DNA from: Patiria miniata
Taxonomy: Eukaryota; Echinodermata; Asteroidea; Valvatida; Asterinidae
NCBI RefSeq assembly: GCF_015706575.1
Contig: NW_024037062.1
Location: 8,800,811 to 8,864,810, forward strand
Direction: 5' to 3'
DNA: 64,000 bases
Shown here: positions 33,749 to 45,700 of the stretch, piece by piece
Numbering within the stretch: the stretch's first letter is position 1
Layout: each line of letters begins with the position of its first letter
Position numbers and translations under genes: made by a program
The notes under the pieces: generated by a model
Databases searched by the model: none
The model's input: the letters and a program-made list of their open reading frames with translations, nothing else
Told to the model about the DNA's origin: nothing

Positions 33749-36700
33749 GTAAGTAAATGTTGTTAAAGCCACGTAGAACATTTGCAAGCAACAGAAAAGT
33801 AAATACCAATTTAAAGACAGAAATCTTGCTCAAAGTGAAGATGGGACTGGTATCAAATTCCCGTGAAGTTATTCTGCCTGAAATGGTATCGTTTGTATCA
33901 GAAAATCTTAGAAAGTGGTTTTAAAATAGTGTGCCTGCAGGCACACCTTTTTTGTGCGCATTAGCAACGGAATCCAGTTCGAGACCCAAAAAATTGTGCA
34001 CATATTTTTTCTGTTTTCCCCAAAATGTACTGTTGCTGACATTTCAACAGAATAGTTGTTATGCACCCTGCTTAAAAGATTTTGAGCAATTTTGTTGCTA
34101 CAACTGAAGAAAACGCAAAAAAAAAAGCAAACGATCGTACAGACTTTTTTGACAGGGCGAAATGACCGATTCGCTACCCACTCGTCAATAGCTAGGATGG
34201 GAAGCCACATTTAACATCAACAAGATTACAATAAATTGTTTACAATGTTTTGGATTCACTTGAAAGATACATGCAGTTGCTGATCTTCAAAAAATGTGTA
34301 AATAACTTCCAAGGCTGTGATCAAGTATCTTTACTTTGATAATCACAAGCGTTCTTGATTCATTGTAAAATAAAACTGGAAGGCAGATTATGTATGCATA
34401 TCAGGTCTTATTTATAAAAATTCTGGTTCCATGCAGACATTGATGTATTTAACATTTAAACTTAAAAACATTGAATTTTTGTCGAGAATTCACCAATCAA
34501 GTTCATCTGTTACTTTCAAGATCATATTTTTTTCATAATTTTCTTGTTTAGGCATGCTGCTTGTTGGCTTCATATTCAAGAACGTCCCGGGCATCCAAAT
34601 CGCCGACGACATCCACCCGGGCTGGGCCTCGGCACTGCGCAACATCGCCCTCGCGGTCATCCTAATCAAAGCGGGGCTTGGGATCGACGCGGCGGCTCTA
34701 CGCAGACTCAGCCTGGTCTGCGCTCGTCTGTCCACGGTGCCGTGCGTCTCGGAGGCCATCATTATCGCCATCATGTCGCACGCGCTGTTGGGTTTCAGTT
34801 GGGATTGGGCATTCATGCTTGGGTGAGTTAAGCCCCATACATGTGGCTTAATACAGGGGTGTGAAATCTCTGCTTTTTAGCAGAATATGAAGGAAAAGTT
34901 AACTTAAAAACATGCATAAATTGCAAAACATTTTCGACCAATAGTTGGCCGAGGAGGCTGTCAGTGCACCACAGAGCATCTACATTTCAAAATTTTTGTT
35001 ATCCTGTAAAAATCCTGCAGTTTTTTCGACAAAATATCTCTGAATTTCCCCTTAAAATTACAGGATAACTAGATTTTGATTTTTCCTGGTTAATAACCAG
35101 GTAAGTAGATTTCATAGTAAATATTAAGTAGGGAAACGTCTAGATTTCGGACTTTTCTGAAAAAAATACTGTCAGGCACAACATGTTTGGTCAATTCAGC
35201 TATTATTAAACTGCCATTTTGGTTTTGTAATTCTACTTTGTTCAGTTGAGGCTTACTAAATAAGAAGGATAATATACTTTGTGTATCTCTTGACTGGGGT
35301 AGCGTGGCCTAGTGGTTAGGGTTTGTGACTTATGATCAGGGGCTCAGTTAAGGAGAATACATGAGAAAGTGTGGATTCGTAATTTAAGAATTCACGAGGC
35401 GCGAAGCGCCGAGTGAATTCGTAAATTAAGAATCCACACTTGCGAGTGTATTCTTCGACTTAAACCACTGCGTCAACAGAAGTATTGGAAAGAATGTTGC
35501 AACCTGACGCCACTTTTTGCTTCATATATCATCTCAATGAAGGTCATTCGTTGCAAAAATGATGATAAGACATGAATCTGGGACTGAGAAATGTTTCAAA
35601 TTTTGTTAGGAAATACTTGAAATGACTCTCCATAGACTTCGTACACAAGCGCGGAAGTGGCGTCAGGTTGCAACATTTGTCCCTGGCATGTTTAGCATGT
35701 GTATCGCCACACCCGTACAACCAAGCCATTTTGTGTGTATAGGCTCCTTACGAAAAATGGATAGTTCAGACGACGATTTCTTTCTGATTTAAAGTAGTTT
35801 TTGCAGTGACGGCGGCGAATGTGACAGTGAAGATGCATTGGTAATTTTCGGAAAACAAATTTTCACGCAGACGGTCCTATTCAGGCTCATTATGGGGAAC
35901 AATTGTCCGACATGTTCAAAGTGTGGATTCGTAATTCCGAATCCACACTTTACTAAAGATTCTTCGTTCCGAATCCACACTTTGTGACCAGTGTAAGAGA
36001 TTCTTAGATCCGAATCCACACTTTTAACAATAGTGTGACGTCATAGCAATGGTTTAAGGGGTTTGAATCCAGCTGCTGGTCATATGTTGTGTCCTTGGGC
36101 AAGCCGCTTCACCCCTACTGGACTCTCTCCACCCAGGAGTATAAATGGGTACCAGCATTAGCTGGGGAGTAACCTGTGATGGACTGGCAACCCATTCAGG
36201 GGGAATAGAAATATTCTCAGTCGTTTCATTCCGCTGAAACCGGAGATAATAGCCAGCCTGATCGGCCACATTGGCTCGTGACTTTTTTTTACTGACCTTA
36301 TGTAGAAGTCTTTTTTATGCCACTGACACGAGAGATGAAAGCTGGCCAGATTTCCCCATGTTGTTCGTGTACAGACCTTACTTTTTACTTTCATCTCTTG
36401 TCCAGCTTTGTCATAGCGGCAGTCTCTCCGGCCGTTGTGGTGCCATCCGTCCTCGAGCTCCAGGAGAAAGGTTACGGTGTCCGCCGTGGTGTCCCTACGC
36501 TGCTTGTCGCCTCGGCCAGCTGCGAAAACGTCTTTGCCATCGCGGCGTTTGGGGTCGCTCTCGGTATAGCCTTCTCATCGGGTAAGTTTGAGGGGAAAAA
36601 ACCTGTAAGTTCCGATTGTATTACGTTAAGGTACAATATGACCATTCGGTTCCCCTGTGATTGGTCACCATTGCAGTAGGCAAGCGTTTGGTTCGCAACC

Positions 36701-39700
36701 ACGTCGTGCATTGTAAGCTAGACAGTACGGCTTATTTTCACATTAAATTACCACCAATTCTTATCAAATGGCATAATGGTCACCACCTGTGCCGTGTACG
36801 TTTGTGATAATCGTGCCGTCCCAGCACTCTGTGTTGGCTCCGCGTTTTTTCTCACAGTTTTTGCCATCCATCACAGCCTTGAAGGCTTGCCTACTACCTA
36901 CAGCGCGCGGCGCTATACGATCTTTGCCTACTACAATGGCGACGCTGACCTTCCGGTACCCGAATGTTTGGCTGGGTCACGTGGGTCAGTGAGAGAGCCC
37001 TATAGCATGGTCAGGCCCCGATTCAATTTCATGCTTGGCTCCTGAAAGTAACGCGAATGCAAATTTTGTGACATCACAAGTATCCATTGTAAGATCTTGG
37101 ACACGGCATTAAGATCTCAGTGTTGTTTTATTGAGTGTTCATAACCAAGTGACGAATACATACAGGAGACAGCACAGAATATTGGGTGTTGTCTTAAAGG
37201 AGTCGTATTACAATGGGTTCTCATTGGACAGTGGGAGGTGGTCTGATGTGGTCTGATGTCTGACCATACTTCTGGCCTGACCAGAAGTATATATGTATGT
37301 CAAGGGTCACACATGTGTACTTACATGTTACATCCATGATGCAAATTTTGGAAACGTTAACGTAGTTAAAATGTGGGGAATTTTGTCAGGAATGTTTCTT
37401 GACAACATTCTTGCTTTGCATTCGCATTCGCATTCGCGCAAAATATAAATCGGCCTTAGTACCTTAGTTGATTATCGGCTATCTATCCCCATACTGGTTT
37501 TAAACCAGACGTTGAAAACTCCCTCGTATCCTGATGAATCCAGAAAAAAAATTGGGTGCATTTGGCTGTTGGGTATGGCAGGAGACACAGGCAGGGCAGT
37601 TTGGGGCATAACGTGGAATAAAGGGAGAAGATTTCTCGGAATGCTAATGTTTTGCTCCGGTTTTTTTTGCAATTCACAGACAAGTTAGCCAGTGACTTTG
37701 ATCAGGAATCCGGGAACGCAACATATAACGGAACGAACCCTCCCTATGACACCTCGCTGGATAGTTCAAACGATGGTAAGTGGAAAGATTTTTCAACGGC
37801 AGTTTTGTCGTGGTCCATTAGCTTGTTTTGAGATACGATGAACACAATAGATGGACGCTATTTAATGTGGGTAGTACAAAAGAAAATTTATCTGTTCAGT
37901 TATGTAAACCTCGGAAAAACTGGTCTAGCTAAAAAAAAAAAATTGCAAATATTTTTTTTTCTTGAAAACTCCACCTAATAATTGTTTTGTTTTGTAAACT
38001 TTCCCATAGGTGCTGGTGCATTGGTGTTCGATATATTCAGAGCACCCATTGAGCTGTTGATGGGCGTGGCCTTCGGTTGCCTAGGGGGCATTTTTCTGTG
38101 GTACATCCCTAACAAGAACCAGGTAAACATTTATTTGGGTATGCTGAGAAAATCACACTAGGGTTTAAAAATCACTATTGAAATGGTATAGACCTTTATC
38201 ATGCTGCCACCATTTCAGTCATGTTCCCTGTATCCAATAACAGTACTGAATGATAATGCTTCTTGTGCAAAAAGGAACCAGACTATTTTTCCTTCCAGCC
38301 TCGCTTTGGTTACGTTGATTTGAATGGGAAAAACTCAAGATGGCCGAAACATGATAATGGTCCATTGAACGTGCAAGTTGACGTCAAAATCAGTGACTTT
38401 ATGGGGAAACAGTACTTCCAGGCGCATCGTATACACCAATTCGATGTTGAAATTATCAGGGCTGTCCAGTTTTGAATAATTTAGTATTCGATTACTTGAA
38501 ACTGCGTTTGACCGAATATTCGGATATTCGAAACTGCCAGCTGCAATTGCGTGCTGCGCCAGTAAATATTCACACGAACAGAACGCCAGTTAAAGTTTGC
38601 GTGGGGCGATCGAAATCGGGCACTTCAGTGTTTTGCAGTAAGGATTTTATAACTACCGGTATAAAGGGCTTTAACCTCCTATAAAGGATGTGAACAATGA
38701 ACCACCATCAACAAAAAAAGTTACCTCTGACAAAACAGTGGCACCTGACAAATAAAGCGCATTATTTATGATGAAATAACATCACAGTTGGTGTTTGTGT
38801 GTAGTTTTTAGGGTTTTTTTAATATTCAAACCATCAAAAAGCTATTAGAATATTTGGTTGATTGAATATTCAAGTTTTAAGGGCAGCCCTAGAAATTATG
38901 GTGATGGTTCTGGTAGCCATTTCCAGGGCGCTTCCATGCCTGTACGCCCATCACACGTGCGAACTCTGAACATGTCACTAAAAGGGAGTGCATTGTGTGC
39001 TTTGGAGTGTCCCAGTAATGGTGGAAAACCAGCCAAGTAATCACAAAAAGTGGGCAATTCGGATCAGCCTAAAGGAGCTACATGTGTAACGTCGTATTTT
39101 TGGCATTTGTTTTGTGTCCTGCCTGGGCCCATCCAATCAAGGGCAATAATTTGATTCTGTGAAAGACAAAAAAAGCATTACATTAAACCAGTTCGCGCCG
39201 GGATTATTTTGACAAGAACAGAACGAGGCGCTGGATTAATTTTCACTTCACCTCAAGCCAGGCGGGTTGAAGCCATCACCCTCGGGCAGCACACTCGTAT
39301 GTCCGGCCTCGCTCGCTGCGAGCGGGTCGCTGACAGATATTTCCGGCCTCGCTCCCTGCGTGTTTGTCTGTCATCCGTTCCGAATGCTGCCAAGCCTTTG
39401 CGTGTATACACGGCATCCAGCGCGAACTGGTTAGCAACATATTGAATGCATTGCGTAAAACTCGACCTCTCAGTTTTAATCATTCAATCTTGATATTTTT
39501 TTGCTTATTTTTCCCCAGAAATCTCTGACTTGGAAGCGTGCCTTACTAGTCTGCGGCGGAGGCCTGTTGTCGTTGTTTGGTTTTGCCCAAGCTGAGTTCA
39601 CCGGTGCCGGGGCTATGGGATGCCTCATCCTACCGTTTGTAGCTGCCCAGGGTTGGGGGAGATCTAAGGTAAAAAAAAAAGTCAACGTTTGTCGATGAGC

Positions 39701-42700
39701 CAATACGTTGCTTAAACTTTGTGTGCGCACATCACAATTTGTTAAAGATAAAAGTTCTCCATCTATGAGCTCCGTGCGCTACCAAAACAAAAGAGGGCGC
39801 CCTTTTACCTGACAACAACGCCCCATGGGCGGGACATTTCACTGGTTGACGCGCACCGTTCCTTGTGTGTGACGCACGTACGCCAGGGGATTTGTTCTAT
39901 TTACACGCAGTGGCCGCGCTTCGCAGCAAATGAATTGCAGTCAGGCAAGATGGCATCAGTCGGTCACCCCCAACTGTACTTCCTTTGCCGGTGAGGGGGT
40001 GCTTGTGAACAGAGCAGATACAGGGCGAGTAAAAAGAAAAAAAAACCAAATGCTGGGACTATTGTTTTAGTGAAGTTCTGCATGTAGCACTTTCAAAATC
40101 TAGGATATGAAAGCCCAATTCGTAAGCTTTCTTTTAGTACCAGAATCATTCAAATCACTTATGTACTTTTCAAATTACAGAATTTTAAACACCACCACCG
40201 TTTTAAAGTTCTGTCCACGGATCACAAAAAAGGTGGGCATTCTTTCAGCAAAACAAAAACAATTCAGCCACATCCCTATGTGATTTGTTTTCGTTTTGCT
40301 TAAAGAACACTTATGAATTGGGCTTTCGTATCCCAGATTTTGAAAGTGCTACACGCAGAACTTCACTGAAACAAGGGTTCCGACATTTGGGTTTTGTTTT
40401 TTGTTACTCACCCTGTAATGTATCAAACATGCTAAATATGATCCAGCTTGTGTCATCGTGCACAGGAATTAAGATATATTCAATAAAGCTGCGTTCGCAT
40501 TGGACTTAATTTTGTGAAAAGTTACCGCTGGTGCTTGTTAACATTCCATTGTGGTTAGTCTACCGTGCATCCACACTTGGATAATTTTCGGCCCGCGGAA
40601 AGTCATTCGTTGCGTAAACTTTACCGTACACCGTTCTCTCTCAGAATCCTATGAGGGCACCCTACTATTGACATTTGAGAATAACAAGCTAAAACATACA
40701 GCAGAAATATGGCTGAATCTCCGAACCGTACATAGGCCTACATGTATGCGTGTGAATTACGGAGATCTATATAAGTGACCCACACGGAAGTCACATGATC
40801 ACAACGTTAGGTTTTACGTAGCAGTGGCCGGCCGCACTGGACTTTTCAGTGATGTAAAACTAACAATGTCATTCTTCCACGACCCAGTTGGCTCTGTAAA
40901 ACTAACCGCTGCGGACTGTAAAAGTATCAGTCGACACTTGACAATTTTGGGTAGTTTGCTGGCTGTTCACACTGGACTTAACTTGGTTAAGATGACAACG
41001 GTCTCGTTAAAGTTGACAACAACCTGTGTTAATTTAACCGAAATAAGTCCATTGCGAACACAGCTTAAGACTTTAAGATGAAAAGTGTTGTTTTTGTGGT
41101 GTTTGTGTTTCAGGAGCCTGTCAATAAGATTGTAGGCGTCATATGGACGCTGTTTGAACCAATTCTGTTTGGTATCATCGGTGCTGCGGTGTCAGTTGAA
41201 TACTTGGACGGGAACACAGTTGGTGAGTCTCAGTATTCCGAAATAGAGAAAATAAATGTATTAATTTGTTGAAAAGAAAATAACATTTAACATAATGGCA
41301 CCATAATAAATAACATATTGGCACCATACATGTGTGTGCTTGTATGCCTGTACGCCGCAACTTTCAGGCAAAATTATCAGAATCCACTGAATCTGTGATC
41401 ATTGTCCCTTTCTCTAGGGACACTGCATCCAAAATGAGCAAAAAATCCAAGTTTGTGAATGATTTTTGTTTATATTAACTGTAAAATTTGGTCTCTTATC
41501 ATATTTTTCAACCAGTATCGTAATCATGTTTCCGTTGTACCATGTATTGAGAACAAGTTCAGTTCCAACTTTGTTATTATTAAAAAAAAATTTAACAAAG
41601 GCTCCAATCTACAAAAATAAATGCTGCGTTGTAAAAAAAATGCACCGGCTTTGTTCTTAAAACTAGTAGTACATGTACCTTGTAAAACTAATGGCAACCC
41701 AGCTGTACATTACTTTAACCATCAAAATTAATATAAAAAGGGGCCCATTCCATAAGGATTCTTAAGATTATGAGCAATTTTGTAGCCGCTAATGACCCAA
41801 AAAAATGCACAAAAAGCAAACGATCCTGTATATCTTTAATAGCTGTGTAAAATTCTGTTTCCAGGTTATGGGATTGCTATCATGGTGATAGGTCTCATCA
41901 TACGGACCATTGTCACATATCTGGTAGTGTGTAAAGCGGGACTGACCATCAAAGCTAAAGTGTTTGCTGCCCTCGCTTGGCTACCAAAGGCAACAGTTCA
42001 GGTATGGTGTGCAGTGTGTTCACAACAACTTTTGAGATTTTGGAGAGAAGTTTCGGCATTCATATTTTTTTCTATAAGAATAGTGTATTTAGAATGGATT
42101 CCATGTTCATCTTTGTGGGTTCGTCCAAGTAAAGCTGGTCCCAGAGTGCACGAAATCATATTGAATAAGCCAGTTCTGTATTTCAGCTGCTAATTTTGTT
42201 TTATACAACACCTGAATAAATCCCCGTCATCTGATTGGTGGATCATTGATCACATGTTATTGAATTATTCGTCCCAACGCGCGGCGCGCAGCGCACAGTG
42301 CAATGGAAGTTCCGTTGCATGGTGAATAGAACTTCCATTGCGTGGTGTCATTGCTGCTGGCAGTGGCGCTGTTTTAAATCAAGATTACTTGAATATGATG
42401 GTTCTCGACCTGTTGAACAGTTTGCATAAATTAAATATGATGAACTTCCTTGTCAAACTTTCAAACAGTTTTTAACCTGAATAAATTGGCTATTTATAAG
42501 TCAACCAATCAGATGACGAGGATTTATTCAGGTGTTATATAAAACAAATAATGAATGTTTCACGTTCATGCAATGGAAAGAATAATTTCATTGGGTGACA
42601 GATGAAATGTTCCATTCCACTCGGCTTCGCCTCTTGGAATGGAACATTTCATCCGTCACCTCATGAAATTATTCTTACCATTGCACTCACAAACATTCAT

Positions 42701-45700
42701 TATTTGTATAGTATTTTAGCTGCAGTTCTGGAATGCCTCACTTCATATGCAAAATAGACGTGCATGCGCATCGATCCAGACAAAGGGGCGTGTTCCGAAA
42801 CCTTTCGCCAAGAGTGCATTTACTTACAACAGCATTGCATTTACTAACAACAGCATTGTATTTATTTACATCAGCATTGCATTTGGTCAATTTTCGGTTC
42901 ATTGGTAGGTTGTTTTTTTCATGGGAAACTTAGAGAGCTCGTTTTTGGTCCATTACCCGGGGACAGACTGACTGACCGACCGACCACGAAGTGACATACA
43001 GAAACTCCTGTCAGAATTTAAAGAGGTTGTGGAATGCGCGAAGACATTTCCGTCATTTTTTGGGTATATGTAGCCTAAGGTGTGATGAAATAACAACGAC
43101 TATTGTGTCTGTCATGAAATGAGTACAAAAGGTACTTTTGAGAGTTGCTTTTCAGGTCCTGTTTCGACCCAAACGTGCAATTTGTGTAAAAGTCGTTGTT
43201 GGGGCAGCAAACAAAACATACTAAATCGTGACGTAATAAACAGGACTCCCGATGCAGCGTAGTATAAACGAGTCCTGTTTATTACATCACGATTTACTAT
43301 GTTTTGTTTGCTGCCCCCAACGACGACTTTTACACAAATTGCACGTTCGGGTCGAAACAGGACCTGAAAAACAGCTCTCAAAAGTACCTTTTTGTACTCA
43401 TTTCTTGACAGACACAATAATCGTTTTTATTTCATCACACCTTAGGCTACATATACCCAAAAAATGACGGAAATGTCTTCGAGCATTCCACAACCTCTTT
43501 AATAATACTGAAATCCATGAAAATCTTTTGAGGGTTAAACTTTATTTATGTGTGGGTCTTACTGTGTGCAAAGTTTTGTACTTGCCCTATCATAACGCAA
43601 TGTATCAGTCTTTATATCGAACGTTTTTACCTCATGAAACAAAACAATTGTGTACACATTTTTGTAACGCAGGCTGCTATTGGTCCTTTGGCGTGGGAGG
43701 TTGCTATTAACAAGAATGCGGGGCCATTAGCTGAACAAAATGGAATAAAAGTAAGTACCCTGCCCTGTTTATAAATAGCTAGTAATAGGCTATTTTTGTA
43801 TCATTTTTTTCGCGAGCAATAAAAATATCCGTTGACTCATAGGGTTATCTTTAAGACGCTGTTAACCTTAACTCCTTAGTGTCTTTTTCTAAGTACTGGA
43901 CCAAGTCCGCCAAAATCCATTACTGACCCTGCTTCAATTAATTGTCGACCTAATCGACTGAAATCCACCACAAGACCACCAGTACTATAGGTGTATTTTG
44001 ATGGACTTGGTACTCATGGCTTGCCTACCACAATCCCCAAAATGGGGGGATGGATTTGGATGGATTTGGGAAGGTTAGGGTTAATGTATAATGTTATAAG
44101 GGCCGTGTATACTGGAACAAAATGTGTGCAACTTTCCCTTTCTCTGAAATGTACGAAGATCATGAGACGTCTCTCTTTGTGTCGGACAATTGAGGGCGCT
44201 GTTGCTGTGATGTCATTTAAGGCACAAACTCTTAAACTCGGAGGTTTTGGCTATAAAATTTGCTCCTTTTTGTGCATTAAATTAAAGTTCATGGACTTAC
44301 TTGAACAACAATTGCAAAAAAAAAAAATTACCAATGTTAAAAAACACCCAAAAATTCTGATGACTTTTGATGCTGAAGACCTGTGCCCAATTTCACGGCG
44401 CTGCTAAGCACAAAAATGTGCTTACCACAAAAAAAGTCTGGCTTATAAAAGCAGGTTATCAGCCAAAACTCCATGAGATTTTCATGCTAAGCAAACAACA
44501 GCTGAATATTAGTCACAAGCAATATACATCATGTGGAGTTATGGCTGATAACCTGCTTTTATGAGCCAGAGTTTTTTGTTGCTAAGCAAATTTTTGTGCT
44601 TAGCAGCGCCGTGAAATTGGCCCCTGCTGTTACTGCCTTGAATGACATCACAGTTTTGATCATTAATATGTTAATTTTCATAAGCATAAAAGTCACAGAT
44701 GCGAAAACACCTTTAAAAATGGTTGTACGACAATTGAAAATAAACTTAAATGGGATAAACAAAAGTGCAATTCAAAGATTGCATAAAAAAATATTCTATT
44801 ACTTCCCACAAGCTATTAATGGGTCTCATATTTCTCATATACTTTATTTACCTTTCTTTAATAATAGACATAATAACCAGTGCCTTGAGTACCTAATTGT
44901 TGGTAGATACGTGCACTATATAAGACTCCATTATTATTATTAACCCTAATCCTCTTCAATCCTCCCAAATCAACCAGGCCTGGTGGTTTGGAAGATTTTG
45001 GAGGATTGAGGCTGAATGGCAGAAAGTGTCGGTTGATTTTAGAGGATGCATTGTATTGAGGTTGTATATTGCATAATTGACATGATTGAGGCCGAGATTG
45101 TACTGGACATTACCTGTGCTGCTTCTGGTTATCTTCGGCACTGCCTTAACATTTTACAGAGTTGATTGTTGGAGGATGAAAAAGATTTGAGCCAGTGGTC
45201 ACCCCTCGACTTGGCACATCCAAGAAATAACTGATGATTTTGGAGGATTTTTGAGGCTGAATCAAATTTTTACATCGTGGCAATTAGAAAATTGAGAATT
45301 GATGATGATTCCTAGTATTTGAATATCCCCTTGCACAGCAAGGGTTGATGGTATGCGAACAGATTCGGCGATTAATTCGGGCGATTCACAATGCAGTGCG
45401 CCACCAAGAGTTTGCCATGGAGAGTCCACTTTTCAGGTTTACGGTCGACAAAACATGGTCCATTTGAATGAGTGTCAGTAGACAACTTGAGCTAATTTGT
45501 TGTAGATTGGAGCATAGCGTTCTGCAGCCTTACAGAAAACACCATTTTGATAAGAAGAAAAGAAAAGGGCAAACAGATCCTCGAAACATACGCTTACAAA
45601 ACTACTGACCGGAAAAAACTAACAATTTCAAATGTCCCGCGCTGCGAATTTGTCAACCATCTCCCACAATGCACTGTGAAAAATGAACTCTCCGTGGCAA

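Larger units (their letters stand above)
35296..36262 (+). repeat. tRNA-derived SINE split by an inserted element
   Basis: The head (ggtagcgtggcctagtggtt, an A-box) is at 35296-35345. The B-box (ggtttgaatcc) and body (cttgggcaagccgcttcacc, ataaatgggtaccagcat, aaccggagataatagcc) resume at about 36059-36262. A ~710-bp insertion separates A-box from B-box. The body is a familiar marine-invertebrate SINE type, from memory. Confidence 0.65.

Noticed and set aside
38123..39518. A further coding exon in intron 5
   Set aside because: Exons 5 and 6 join in phase 0 and match the family across the junction, so no extra exon is needed; frames here lack splice signals.
44533..44943. 136-codon frame on the plus strand
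   Set aside because: Its start is made of a foldback MITE arm within intron 9, and the rest has no recognisable family.
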